A DNA stretch of 10,390 bases from Desulfococcus sp. (GCA_024641805.1 JAHECJ010000034.1:1-10390); one strand, 5' to 3'. Positions 1 to 8,169 are shown, numbered from the stretch's first letter. Notes: a model not told the origin generated them from the letters alone. Translations and numbers: made by a program.

Positions 1-1281
1 GGGCGAGGATTCAAACGTAAAATTTTTAGAATCTTCAATCGCCTGGCCAGCGGCGTTGTGGGCGTAAACCAGGGCTTCCAGCAGGGAATTGCTGGCCAGG
101 CGGTTGGCGCCGTGAAGCCCCGTGCATGCGGTTTCGCCAATGGCAAACAGCCGTTGAATATTGGTTCTGCCATAGATATCCGTGGCAACACCGCCGCACA
201 TATAGTGGGCCGCGGGAACGACCGGTATGGGATCTGTTGTCATATCTATCCCGAACGTCAGACATTTCGCGTACAGGTTGGGGAACCGGCTTTTGATGAA
301 CTCCGCGTCTTTATGGCTGATATCGAGAAAGACGGATTCGTCGCCTCTTTTTTTCAGTTCCGCATCAATGGCCCGTGCCACCACATCCCGGCAGGCAAGT
401 TCCTTTAACGGCGAATAGTTTTCCATGAATCGTTCGCCGGCGGCATTGATCAGGATTCCGCCGTCGCCCCGAACCGCCTCTGAAATAAGAAAATTTTTAG
501 CCTCCGGGTGAAAAAGGCAGGTTGGGTGAAACTGGACAAATTCCAGGTTCGCCACGGTGGCGCCTGTCCGGTAAGCCATGGCAATGCCGTCTCCGGTGGC
601 AATGTCCGGATTGCTGGTGTAGGTATATACTTTTCCGGCCCCTCCGGTGGCAAGCAGGATTGTCCGGGCACAGAAAGTGTGAATATCACTGGTGTTCCGA
701 TCCAGAACATACGCGCCGTAGCAGTAATCTTCATGGGTGGTGACGGTCATTCCCCGCTGCAGACGGGTGGACCGGGTGATCAGGTCAATGGCAATATGGT
801 CCTCAAACACGGTGATGTTTTTATGATTTTTTACCTGGTCAACCAGGGCTTCTTCCACCGCCAGACCGGTCAAATCATCTGCATGAACAATGCGGTTATG
901 GGAATGGCCGCCTTCCCGGCAGAGATCCAGGTGCAGATCCGGTGAACCGACGGACGCGTTTTGGTTCCGGTTGAATTTTACACCCAGTTCAATCAGTTCC
1001 TGTATCCGTTCCGGCGCATTTTTGACTACCATTTCCACGACCTTTTCGTCGCATATCCCGTCGCCGGATGCGAGAGTGTCTGAAATGTGCGCATCAAAAG
1101 AGTCGGTTTTTGCTAAAACCGACGCAATGCCGCCCTGGGCATATGCGGTGTTGCTTTCCGCGATGTTGCGTTTTGTGATGATGGTTACGGTGCCATGGTC
1201 TGCCACTTTTATGGCAAAGAGCAGGCCGGCAACGCCGCTTCCAATAACCAAAAAATCTGACTCATATTCCATTTTATTCAT
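1..1281 (-). CDS. nadB: L-aspartate oxidase NadB (3' end outside window)
   Basis: This flavoenzyme oxidises L-aspartate to iminoaspartate, the first step of de novo NAD synthesis; quinolinate synthase NadA uses the product. The frame is open without a stop from ATG at 1281 to base 1, giving 427 codons; the family is usually about 530-540 residues, so roughly 110 C-terminal residues lie off the left edge. Visible motifs are the FAD-binding GSGVAG at residues 14-19, AQGGIAS near 47-53, REGGHSHNRIVHADD at 122-136, LLATGGAGKVY, NLEFVQFHPT, the RDVVARAID stretch from R298 and a C-terminal GETACTGLHGANRLASNSLL. E123 and the arginines of the 298-303 stretch match the family's active-site positions. 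A second in-frame ATG lies at 1272 (Met4); neither start has a strong Shine-Dalgarno. The start is 13 bases after the SH3-protein stop, so it is probably translated from the same message. Confidence 0.96.
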   Translation of the reverse strand, partial: MNKMEYESDFLVIGSGVAGLLFAIKVADHGTVTIITKRNIAESNTAYAQGGIASVLAKTDSFDAHISDTLASGDGICDEKVVEMVVKNAPERIQELIELGVKFNRNQNASVGSPDLHLDLCREGGHSHNRIVHADDLTGLAVEEALVDQVKNHKNITVFEDHIAIDLITRSTRLQRGMTVTTHEDYCYGAYVLDRNTSDIHTFCARTILLATGGAGKVYTYTSNPDIATGDGIAMAYRTGATVANLEFVQFHPTCLFHPEAKNFLISEAVRGDGGILINAAGERFMENYSPLKELACRDVVARAIDAELKKRGDESVFLDISHKDAEFIKSRFPNLYAKCLTFGIDMTTDPIPVVPAAHYMCGGVATDIYGRTNIQRLFAIGETACTGLHGANRLASNSLLEALVYAHNAAGQAIEDSKNFTFESSP

Positions 1282-1294
1282 TCTGCGTTTGATA

Positions 1295-1951
1295 TTATAA
1301 GAGGGAAGTCCGTTTTCGCTTTGTGCGGGAACCCAGAAAAAAACCGATAAGCAGGATTCCTGCGCCGGTCAGAGACCATTTAATGGCGATGGCAATATAC
1401 TGATCATCGACTTTGTCTTCCAAAGATCGTATTTTTGTATCTTTTCCGATCGATTCTTTTGTGATCTTATCATATTTTTCTTTTAAGGTAAGATATTCTT
1501 TGGAGTCTTCCTGTAATGCCTTAAATGCTTCTTCCGCGTTTCCCAGCTTGACGCTGGTTTCGTTCAAGCGGGCGGCCAGGTCGATGTTTTCTTCCTGTAA
1601 TTTTCTGTTTTCGATGGCTGCCATCTCGAGCTGTTCCTGCAGGGTTTCCTTCTTTATCTGCAGATCTTCAATCCGGGCATTGGCTGGTTTCTCGCCGGTA
1701 AGGTACCGGGAAACCACCCATCCCTGTTTTCCGTCCATAGATTCAATTTTTGTCCACCCACCGGCAAAAGAGAGCACACTTACTTTTTCTCCGCTCTTCA
1801 GCGTGGCGATGACGTTATATTTTATGTCATTGCCGGATCGGACATTCAGCTTTGTAATGTCGCCAACATACATATCATCTGCAAGACATGCTGTCGGGCA
1901 GGCTGCAAACAATGTAAAAGCAGTGACCAGGATTGCCATCAGTCGTTTCAT
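1295..1951 (-). CDS. YgiM-type periplasmic SH3 protein with coiled coil and C-terminal membrane anchor
   Basis: The architecture matches the YgiM-like SH3-and-anchor family. There is an N-terminal signal peptide (residues 1-24, cleavage likely after ACLA), a bacterial SH3 domain at about 26-86 (LNVRSG, GEKVSVLS, WTKIE, QGWVVSRYL), a long charged coiled coil at about 92-185, one membrane helix at about 188-208 with small residues (TGAGILLIGFFLG), and a basic tail RTKRKR. The SH3 domain should sit in the periplasm, perhaps touching peptidoglycan, tethered by the C-terminal helix. Its molecular role is not established for this family as far as I know. At 218 residues it is close to E. coli YgiM (about 206). 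ATG at 1951 is preceded by AAAGGAG eight bases upstream, which supports this start. It is the first gene of a likely operon with nadB, 13 bases downstream; that pairing does not by itself suggest a shared function. Confidence 0.9.
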   Translation of the reverse strand: MKRLMAILVTAFTLFAACPTACLADDMYVGDITKLNVRSGNDIKYNVIATLKSGEKVSVLSFAGGWTKIESMDGKQGWVVSRYLTGEKPANARIEDLQIKKETLQEQLEMAAIENRKLQEENIDLAARLNETSVKLGNAEEAFKALQEDSKEYLTLKEKYDKITKESIGKDTKIRSLEDKVDDQYIAIAIKWSLTGAGILLIGFFLGSRTKRKRTSLL

Positions 1952-1959
1952 TTAAAAAA

Positions 1960-1966
1960 CTCCTTT
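1960..1966 (-). promoter_or_regulatory. Ribosome binding site of the SH3 protein gene
   Basis: AAAGGAG on the minus strand, eight bases upstream of the ATG at 1951. It is a strong Shine-Dalgarno and fixes the start. No convincing -35/-10 pair was found between here and recD2; CATAAT near 2003 is an isolated -10-like hexamer without a partner. Confidence 0.8.
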
Positions 1967-2087
1967 TGCGATCAACTCTTCAAGCCGCAGCTTATTTATT
2001 ATGATTTGCAACTATCTAAAATAACAGGATGAATTAAAAACAATAAAAAAACATATATGAAATATCGGCGACATTCAAGGTTAAAAT

Positions 2088-2142
2088 GGTTTTTTCGGAA
2101 AGAGCCCGGAACGGGGATGGATTCGGCCCCGAAAACTCAACC
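2088..2142 (-). terminator. Imperfect hairpin at the recD2 3' end
   Basis: The minus strand carries GGTT-gag-TTTTCGG pairing with CCGAAAA-AACC across 2088-2142, with partial further pairing inside (GGCC with GGGC). The hairpin contains the recD2 stop codon (2137-2139). There is no clean U-tract after it on the minus strand, so it may be a 3'-end stabiliser or a weak terminator between recD2 and the SH3 gene rather than a classical intrinsic terminator. Confidence 0.35.
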
Positions 2143-4314
2143 GGAAACGGCGCGTAGAAGATCTGACAGGCCGGAACATCTTAACTGCGGTCGATTGTTT
2201 TTCAAGGCGATGGCCAGGGCTTTTTTCGTACCGATCAGAACCACGCATTTCTGCGCCCTTGTGATGGCGGTATACAGCAGGTTTCTCTGAAGCATGATAT
2301 ATTGCTGGGTGATCAGCGGCATCACCACCGCCGGGTATTCCGAGCCCTGGGACTTATGGACGGATATGGCGTATCCGAGCGCCAGTTCATCGATCTCATC
2401 CTGGTTGTATTCAACGGTTCTGCCGTAAAAGTCCACGCCAAGCAGTTCGTCTGCTTTATTGATATGGGTAATGATGCCGATATCCCCGTTAAAGACCTCT
2501 TTCTGATAATTGTTTTTTAAATGCATGACTTTGTCGCCAACCATAAACCGGCTATTCCCATGGGATAAGCAGGCTGAAGTCATATTTAATGCCGCCTGAA
2601 GCTGCTGGTTTAAATTGATGGTGCCGGCCACGCCCTTGTGCATAGGGGATAAAACCTGAATGTCTTCAACGGGATTCAGGCCGAACATATCCGGCAGTTT
2701 TCTGGAGCACAGATCAACGATTGACGAGACAACCTGTTCCGGTGAGAGCTGTTCGACAAAATAAAACTCCGCCTGACGGTCAAAGGGCTCATTCATTTTC
2801 GTCAGCTGAGGGGACTCACCGTTTCTTACATGATGCGCATTAAGGATAATCAGGCTCTCTGCGGCCTGCCGGAAGATGGTGTTCAGATAAAAAACTGGAA
2901 CCGTTTCCGATGCGATCAGGTCTGAAAGCGTATTCCCGGGCCCTACGGGGGGCAGCTGGTGGGCATCGCCGACCAGGATGACCACGGCGTTGAAGGGGAC
3001 GGCATTTAAAAGATGATGCATCAAAATGGTATCCACCATGGAGACTTCATCAATGATAATGATGTCCGCATCAATGGGATCGTCCTGGTCTTTGCCGAAT
3101 ATCTGTTCTTCAAAGCTGTATTCCAGCAGTTTATGGATGGTGTGGGCTTTGTGGCCCGTGATCTCCGATAGTCTCCGTGCGGCACGGCCGGTTGGCGCGG
3201 CCAGGCAGACACATCGGCCAAGAAGCCTGTTCATCTCTGTTATGGACTGGATCAGCGTTGTTTTCCCGGTACCGGGGCCGCCGGTGATAATACTGATCCG
3301 GTGTTTTGCGACCGCTTCCAATACCTCTTGCTGCTCTGGAGAAAGCGAGAGGATGAGTTTGTTTTCAACTTCGGCCAGAACGTTTTTGATTGGCAACGGC
3401 AATGGGTGCACGGGGATTGAAAGCATCGCCGCGATTCGACCTGCAATGGCGCGTTCAGCCTGCCACATGGGTTTCAGGTAGACGGATTTGGGCCCGGCCC
3501 CATCCATAAAGGATTCAATGACGATATTTCCGGTATTGAGAAGATCTTCAAGGCTCTCGCCGGCGGTCTGGGAATCGATTTCATAAAGGTCGCCGATCCG
3601 TTCAAAAAGATCATTTTCAGGCATATATACATGTCCCTCACTTAAGGCTTCCTTGAGCAGGTAGAGAATACATGCCTGCGCGCGGTCATAGATATTCATT
3701 TCAACCCCAAGATTCCGGGCGATCCGGTCGGCCGCCGGAAACCCGATTCCGGGCACATCGTTTGTCAGCCGGTAGGGATCCCGGCGGATAATATCGAGCG
3801 CCTCGTTTCCGTAGGCCTTTAATATTTTTCCGCTGTAGATGGTTTTGACGTCGTTTTCCTTTAGAAAATTCATGATAGACGCCAGGCAATGGTGGGACTG
3901 CCATTGTTCATGAATCATGGACGCTTTTTTTTCGCCGATGCCTTCGATCTGCGTTAATTTTTCTGGCTCTTTTTCGATGATGTGAAACGTTTGCTCCCCG
4001 AACTGCGCAATAATTTTATCGGCTGTGGACGGCCCGATGCCGCGCAGAACACCCGAGTTCAAATAATTCCGGATACCATCTATTGTTGCCGGGAGCAGAA
4101 TTTCAGCGGTTTCAAATTTGAATTGCTGTCCGTACCGGTGGTGGGTTGTCCATTGGCCGGTCAGTCTGATGGTTTCACCGACAAGCGTTTTTGGCAGGTT
4201 TCCCACAATCGTCACGGTGGTCTGCGGAAAGGCGGTTTTTAAGCGGGCAATCGTATAATGGTTTTGTTCATTATAGAAAGTGATATGTTCCAGGGTGCCG
4301 TCAATCGATATCAT
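2137..4314 (-). CDS. recD2: RecD2-type ATP-dependent DNA helicase (RecD-like, stand-alone)
   Basis: A superfamily 1B 5'-to-3' DNA helicase of the RecD2 (YrrC) type, found without RecBC partners and linked in studied bacteria to DNA repair and replication-fork maintenance. The N-terminal part (about 1-75) fits the RecD2 OB-fold (DGTLEHITFYNEQNHYTIAR). Helix-hairpin-helix motifs follow at about 89-100 (RGIGPSTADKI), 122-131 (QIEGIGEKKA) and 188-200 (PGIGFPAADRIAR). The motor has Walker A GGPGTGKTT at 345-353, motif Ia APTGRAARR at 373-381, Walker B IIIIDEVSMVD at 418-428, motif III VGDAHQLPPVGPG at 448-460, an arginine in FRQ at 481-483, and C-terminal motifs ISVHKSQGSEYPAV (650-663) and YTAITRAQK (681-689). 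Its 725 residues match the family length. The start has little Shine-Dalgarno support, but the protein begins exactly where the family does. It follows rlpA by 89 bases and could share its transcript. Confidence 0.96.
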   Translation of the reverse strand: MISIDGTLEHITFYNEQNHYTIARLKTAFPQTTVTIVGNLPKTLVGETIRLTGQWTTHHRYGQQFKFETAEILLPATIDGIRNYLNSGVLRGIGPSTADKIIAQFGEQTFHIIEKEPEKLTQIEGIGEKKASMIHEQWQSHHCLASIMNFLKENDVKTIYSGKILKAYGNEALDIIRRDPYRLTNDVPGIGFPAADRIARNLGVEMNIYDRAQACILYLLKEALSEGHVYMPENDLFERIGDLYEIDSQTAGESLEDLLNTGNIVIESFMDGAGPKSVYLKPMWQAERAIAGRIAAMLSIPVHPLPLPIKNVLAEVENKLILSLSPEQQEVLEAVAKHRISIITGGPGTGKTTLIQSITEMNRLLGRCVCLAAPTGRAARRLSEITGHKAHTIHKLLEYSFEEQIFGKDQDDPIDADIIIIDEVSMVDTILMHHLLNAVPFNAVVILVGDAHQLPPVGPGNTLSDLIASETVPVFYLNTIFRQAAESLIILNAHHVRNGESPQLTKMNEPFDRQAEFYFVEQLSPEQVVSSIVDLCSRKLPDMFGLNPVEDIQVLSPMHKGVAGTINLNQQLQAALNMTSACLSHGNSRFMVGDKVMHLKNNYQKEVFNGDIGIITHINKADELLGVDFYGRTVEYNQDEIDELALGYAISVHKSQGSEYPAVVMPLITQQYIMLQRNLLYTAITRAQKCVVLIGTKKALAIALKNNRPQLRCSGLSDLLRAVSG

Positions 4315-4403
4315 GGGCAGGTTGGAGCATCAAACAGGTTAAAGGGAAGTCGTGATCTGGTTTTGTTTCAGAAATATCGGCAGGTTGTCTCAATGGCATT
4401 GTA

Positions 4404-5192
4404 TTACAGGTCCCACGCCACGGTATAGACATTTTCAAAACCGTTTTGGACCAGGTGGTTTTCCATATTCTGTGCCTGCTTGAGGGAAGTGAACCGCCCT
4501 ACGCGAACTCTGTATAAGGTTTTGCCATTGGCGTCAAAGGGAGCGATTTGAACGTTGTCGGCGATTTTTTCCAGAGAATTTTTTAATTTTTCCGCATTGC
4601 CCGGGTCGCCAAAAGCGCCCACCTGTATGGTAAAATCGCCGGTGAAATATTGATTGTCAGGATTGATGTTATCGGATGCCGTCAATACATCGTCATCTTT
4701 GCCCAGGGCCACGATCTCGACGGCCGTTGTTCCGTTGCCGATCATTTCAATTTCTTTTGCCGCACTGTAGGAAAGATCGATAATCCGGCCCCGGCAGAAA
4801 GGCCCCCGGTCATTTACCCGAACAATCGTCGTTTTGTTGTTTTCGACATTTCTGACTTTAACCATGGTACCGAAAGGAAGCGTCTTATGGGCGGCTGTCA
4901 TGGCATACATGTTATAGGTTTCACCATTGGCTGTTTTTTTTTCATGAAACTGCTCACCGTACCATGATGCCACCCCCTGCTGGCTGAAGCCATCTGCACT
5001 GTCGATGGGATAATACATCTTGCCGTCGATTTGATAGGCATTTTTAGGAATGGTTTCGGGCGATGGAATCTGCACCGCCGGTTTGGGCGTCCCGCAGCCG
5101 AAGAAAAAGGCTGCGGTAACGATAATGAAAGTAAAACAGGTGATTTTTACGGTGGCGGACTTTTTCAGTCCCGTTGATAAAACATTCGCCAT
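4404..5192 (-). CDS. rlpA: RlpA-type septal lytic transglycosylase lipoprotein with SPOR domain
   Basis: RlpA is an envelope lipoprotein that in Pseudomonas cleaves peptidoglycan glycan strands lacking stem peptides at division sites. With ATG at 5192 the protein has 262 residues: a signal with KK and a hydrophobic stretch at about 17-32, a lipobox FFGC ending at C33, a double-psi beta-barrel domain at about 73-160 (GVASWYGEQFHEKKTANGE, TAAHKTLPFGT, VRVNDRGPF, IIDLSYSAAKEI), and a C-terminal SPOR domain at about 187-259 (FTIQVGAFGD, YRVRVGRFTS) that would target denuded septal glycan. E91, H102 and D128 fit conserved barrel positions; N94 stands where some homologues have Asp. An upstream in-frame TTG at 5234 would overlap the lon stop; I prefer the ATG because GAAGAGG lies four bases upstream and the signal peptide is then of normal size. 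The gene begins 25 bases after lon and is probably co-transcribed. Confidence 0.93.
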   Translation of the reverse strand: MANVLSTGLKKSATVKITCFTFIIVTAAFFFGCGTPKPAVQIPSPETIPKNAYQIDGKMYYPIDSADGFSQQGVASWYGEQFHEKKTANGETYNMYAMTAAHKTLPFGTMVKVRNVENNKTTIVRVNDRGPFCRGRIIDLSYSAAKEIEMIGNGTTAVEIVALGKDDDVLTASDNINPDNQYFTGDFTIQVGAFGDPGNAEKLKNSLEKIADNVQIAPFDANGKTLYRVRVGRFTSLKQAQNMENHLVQNGFENVYTVAWDL

Positions 5193-5196
5193 GGCG

Positions 5197-5203
5197 CCTC
5201 TTC
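5197..5203 (-). promoter_or_regulatory. Ribosome binding site that favours the rlpA ATG start
   Basis: GAAGAGG on the minus strand, four bases from ATG at 5192. Spacing is a little short, but this site supports the ATG over the TTG at 5234 that overlaps the end of lon. Confidence 0.55.
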
Positions 5204-5217
5204 GTTTAAATAGTGTC

Positions 5218-7566
5218 TTATTTTGTAAGGGCAATCTTTAATACATCCGTCATGCTGTCCACAAAATGAAATTTGATAGCGGTTTTAACATTTTTGGGAA
5301 CATCCAGTAAATCTTTTTCGCACAGTTTGGGCATAATAATCGTTTTAATACCGGAACGATGCGCTGCCAGCACTTTTTCTTTGATTCCTCCGACGGGCAG
5401 GACCTTCCCCCGTAAGGTTATTTCGCCGGTCATGGCCAGATCCTTATGGGTGGTGGCGCCGGTCAATACTGACACAATCGCGGTCAACATGGTTACGCCG
5501 GCGGACGGACCGTCTTTGGGGATTGCGCCGGCAGGGATATGAATGTGAATGTCATGGGTCTGAAAGTAATCGTCTTCAATGCCGATGGATGCCGAGTTGG
5601 AACGAATGTAGCTTAAGGCGGCCGTAGCAGATTCCTTCATGACATCGCCCAGTTGGCCGGTTAATGTGAGTCTGCCGTTCCCCCGCATGGTGGTTGCCTC
5701 AATAAACAGGATATCTCCACCGGCTTCTGTCCAGGCAAGTCCCATAACAACACCCGGCGTGGCCACCCTTTTTTTCATCTCATTGGAGATGAGAACCGGG
5801 CCCAGGTATTTGGACAGATTTTTGGTATTCACAGTAACAGATTCTTTCTCATCCTTTGCGATGCTTGCCGCCACCCCCCGGCATACATTGCCGATTTCAC
5901 GCTCCAGGTTTCTTAAACCGGCTTCGAGCGTATAACCGGTGATAATCTGGTTGATAGCTCCTTTGGTGAATGAAATATGTTCTGCTTTTAATCCGTTTGC
6001 TTCCCGCTGGCGTGGAATGAGATAGCGGGTGGCAATTTTCATTTTTTCTTCCAGAGTATATCCCGACAGCCTCAAGACTTCCATCCGGTCCCGTAAAGCG
6101 GGCGGAATGGTATCTAAAATATTGGCCGTGGTGATAAACATGACCTGGGAAAGATCAAAGGGAACATCCAGATAATGGTCCTCAAATGAAAAGTTCTGTT
6201 CGGGGTCCAGGACTTCCAGAAGAGCGGATGACGGATCACCGCGAAAATCGCTGCCCACTTTATCGATTTCATCCAGCATGAACACAGGGTTGTTGGAACC
6301 GGCACGCCGTATCCCTTGAATGATTCTTCCGGGCAGCGCCCCCACGTATGTTCTCCGGTGCCCCCTGATTTCGGCCTCATCGCGGATGCCGCCCAAAGCG
6401 ATCCTGATAAATTTACGGCCCAGTGCATTGGCGATTGAATGGCCGAGGGACGTTTTTCCGGTTCCCGGAGGACCGACCAGGCATAAAATCGGGCCTTTGA
6501 TGTCCGGATTTAGTTTCCGCACCGCCAGATATTCGAGGATCCGTTTTTTGGCTTTATCCAGGCCGTAATGGTCGGAGTCTAAGATTTTTTGGGCCTTTAC
6601 AAGATCCAAATTATCTTCGGAACCCTCGTTCCAGGGCAGTTCGGTAATCCAGTCAAGGTAGGTGAGCGCAACAGTGTATTCGGCGGACGATGAATGCATT
6701 TTAGAAAGGCGGTTCAACTCGCGTTCCGCTTCTTTTTTGACCACTTCCGGGAGTTGTTTTTCTGATATCTTGGTTCGGTATTCCTCAAGCTCCACATTGG
6801 TTTCATCAGTTTCACCCAGTTCGTCACGGATGGCTTTCAGCTGCTGACGGAGATAATACTCCCGCTGCTGTTTATCCATGTCGCCTTTCACCTGGGTCTG
6901 GATTTTTTTGCCCATCTCCAGGATCTCCAGCTGGTAGTAGACCATTTTGGTCACTTTGTTCAGGCGTTCCTTGATATCAATTGTTTCAAGTATTTCCTGT
7001 TTTTCCGAGGTTGTGGAGTTGATGGTGGAAGTGATCATATCCGCCAGGATATCCGGCTCGTCCAGGGATTTCGCCATGGAAGCGATTTCAGGGGGCAGGC
7101 CGGTGGACAATTCGACGATCCTCTGATACTGATTGATCAGGTTGGCCATCAGGGCCTCGATCTCCTTGTCCTTGGTCCATTGACTTTTAATTTCTTTGAT
7201 GCGGGCTTGAAAGTAGGGCTTTTCAGAAGTGTAATCCGATATTTTGAATCTTCCGATCCCCTGAAGGAGAAGCTGGGCTTTATCCTCATCCACTTTCGCC
7301 ATTTTCAGAATAACCGCGCTGGACCCAATGGTGTAGAGATCTTCAGATGTGTATTGGGTTTTGGGATCAGTGAATTTTGAAGCCACTGTGCCGATGATGC
7401 GGTTTTTGGACATGGCTTCATCAATTAGCTGAATGGATTCCTTTTGCAATACAATCAGCGGCAGAACCATTTTGGGAAACATGACAACATCAAACAAGGG
7501 GAGAATCGGTAAAATTTCCGGTATTTTCCCATTGGAAAAAGATTCAGATTGCGGCTCTTGATTCAT
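5218..7566 (-). CDS. lon: ATP-dependent Lon protease (LonA, La)
   Basis: Cytoplasmic AAA+ serine protease that unfolds and degrades misfolded and regulatory proteins. The 782-residue protein has the full LonA layout: N-terminal substrate-recognition domain (about 17-210, beginning ILPILPLFDVVMFPKMVLPL), helical coiled region with REYYLRQQLKAIRDELGE at about 235-252, AAA+ module with Walker A GPPGTGKT at 365-372, Walker B VFMLDEID at 428-435 and an arginine-rich sensor region (PPALRDRME), then the C-terminal protease domain with PKDGPSAG, giving catalytic Ser688, and GGIKEK with Lys731, 43 residues later as in E. coli Lon. No key residue is missing. ATG at 7566 has a strong ribosome binding site. 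It lies 115 bases downstream of hsp20 and just ahead of rlpA. I saw no clear sigma-32-type promoter, although GATAAT on the minus strand near 7602-7607 could be a -10. Confidence 0.98.
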   Translation of the reverse strand: MNQEPQSESFSNGKIPEILPILPLFDVVMFPKMVLPLIVLQKESIQLIDEAMSKNRIIGTVASKFTDPKTQYTSEDLYTIGSSAVILKMAKVDEDKAQLLLQGIGRFKISDYTSEKPYFQARIKEIKSQWTKDKEIEALMANLINQYQRIVELSTGLPPEIASMAKSLDEPDILADMITSTINSTTSEKQEILETIDIKERLNKVTKMVYYQLEILEMGKKIQTQVKGDMDKQQREYYLRQQLKAIRDELGETDETNVELEEYRTKISEKQLPEVVKKEAERELNRLSKMHSSSAEYTVALTYLDWITELPWNEGSEDNLDLVKAQKILDSDHYGLDKAKKRILEYLAVRKLNPDIKGPILCLVGPPGTGKTSLGHSIANALGRKFIRIALGGIRDEAEIRGHRRTYVGALPGRIIQGIRRAGSNNPVFMLDEIDKVGSDFRGDPSSALLEVLDPEQNFSFEDHYLDVPFDLSQVMFITTANILDTIPPALRDRMEVLRLSGYTLEEKMKIATRYLIPRQREANGLKAEHISFTKGAINQIITGYTLEAGLRNLEREIGNVCRGVAASIAKDEKESVTVNTKNLSKYLGPVLISNEMKKRVATPGVVMGLAWTEAGGDILFIEATTMRGNGRLTLTGQLGDVMKESATAALSYIRSNSASIGIEDDYFQTHDIHIHIPAGAIPKDGPSAGVTMLTAIVSVLTGATTHKDLAMTGEITLRGKVLPVGGIKEKVLAAHRSGIKTIIMPKLCEKDLLDVPKNVKTAIKFHFVDSMTDVLKIALTK

Positions 7567-7570
7567 TGGT

Positions 7571-7577
7571 CCCTCCA
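7571..7577 (-). promoter_or_regulatory. Ribosome binding site of lon
   Basis: TGGAGGG on the minus strand, four bases upstream of ATG at 7566. It is close to the ideal Shine-Dalgarno and confirms the lon start. Confidence 0.8.
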
Positions 7578-7637
7578 GAGATATTTTGATATGAAATTAT
7601 CTTACAGTTTTAATCAGTATTGCCCGCTGCTAAGAAA

Positions 7638-7653
7638 TCACCCCAGGGGGTGA
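7638..7653 (-). terminator. GC-rich perfect inverted repeat between hsp20 and lon
   Basis: Minus strand TCACCC-CCTG-GGGTGA, a six-pair stem with a four-base loop, about 28 bases after the hsp20 stop. It is followed by TTTCTTAG, only a short U-rich stretch, so it is at best a weak or partial terminator. It could separate hsp20 from lon or stabilise the hsp20 mRNA end. Confidence 0.45.
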
Positions 7654-7681
7654 AGGCAGAAATTGAATCCGATGAATCAGC

Positions 7682-8128
7682 TTAGTCCTCAGAGATGGGT
7701 ATTTTATAAGCCATTTCGCGTGTCAATTTAGTCAAATGGACTTGCAGCAGTCCTTTTTTGTATGAGGCCGTGACTTTTTCGGGGTCAATCATCACAGGCA
7801 ATTGCAGGACCCTTTCAAAGACACCATATTGAATTTCAGCCAGCCGGTAGCGTCCTTTGTCGGTTGAGGGACTCGGCGCCCGTCTCCCAGACATTCTTAT
7901 GGCCCGGCTGTTGATTTCTATTTCCAGGTCTTCTTTTTCAACGCCTGCGATTTCGGCTATAATAAGAATTCCCTCAGGGGTTTCAAAGATATCTATCGGC
8001 GGTTTCCATGAACTTTGAGTAAATGAAAACCTGGGATTCATTGTATTAAACATCTCCGCAATTGTTTTTTCAAATTTTGACCCCATGCCATCAAAATTAT
8101 TCGTAAATCGAATTTTGATAAATTCCAT
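7682..8128 (-). CDS. hsp20: Small heat-shock protein of the Hsp20/alpha-crystallin family
   Basis: ATP-independent holdase chaperone that binds unfolding proteins and keeps them soluble. The 148-residue protein has a variable N-terminal arm (1-41, rich in Phe and Met), an alpha-crystallin domain at about 42-134 (PPIDIFETPEGILIIAEIAG, EDLEIEI, YGVFERVLQLP, VTASYKKGLLQVHLTK with the family's GLL/GVL signature) and a short tail carrying the I-x-I motif as I143-P-I145, used in oligomer contacts. ATG at 8128 has AGGAG six bases upstream; an internal Met15 is less likely. The order hsp20 then lon on the same strand places the holding chaperone ahead of the degrading protease, consistent with a shared stress response, although no classical sigma-32 or CIRCE element is visible. 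The leader carries a palindrome and repeats described separately. Confidence 0.95.
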   Translation of the reverse strand: MEFIKIRFTNNFDGMGSKFEKTIAEMFNTMNPRFSFTQSSWKPPIDIFETPEGILIIAEIAGVEKEDLEIEINSRAIRMSGRRAPSPSTDKGRYRLAEIQYGVFERVLQLPVMIDPEKVTASYKKGLLQVHLTKLTREMAYKIPISED

Positions 8129-8133
8129 TGAGG

Positions 8134-8138
8134 CTCCT
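8134..8138 (-). promoter_or_regulatory. Ribosome binding site of hsp20
   Basis: AGGAG on the minus strand, five to six bases upstream of ATG at 8128. It selects this start over internal Met15. Confidence 0.7.
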
Positions 8139-8145
8139 GATAAGT

Positions 8146-8169
8146 TTTAAAGATTCATATTTAAAGATT
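8146..8169 (-). repeat. Two direct copies of a 10-base repeat in the hsp20 leader
   Basis: AATCTTTAAA on the minus strand occurs at 8160-8169 and again at 8146-8155, a 14-base period, inside the expected hsp20 5' untranslated region. Each copy holds UCUU, which could pair with the AGGA of the Shine-Dalgarno (one G-U pair). A short leader that masks its ribosome site at low temperature is known for small heat-shock genes, but the pairing here is only four bases and is speculative. Confidence 0.4.

Noticed and set aside
508..945. A 145-codon plus-strand open frame with Gly-rich product
   Set aside because: It is the reverse of the well-conserved nadB coding sequence, which runs uninterrupted on the minus strand.
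1413..1955. A 180-codon plus-strand open frame opposite the SH3 protein gene
   Set aside because: It is antisense to the charged coiled coil, which makes a Ser/Phe/Cys-rich product; the minus-strand gene has signal peptide, SH3 domain, anchor and ribosome site.
5192..5234. Longer rlpA from a TTG codon overlapping the lon stop
   Set aside because: The extension would lengthen the signal-peptide n-region, TTG is a weaker start, and GAAGAGG precedes the ATG at 5192.
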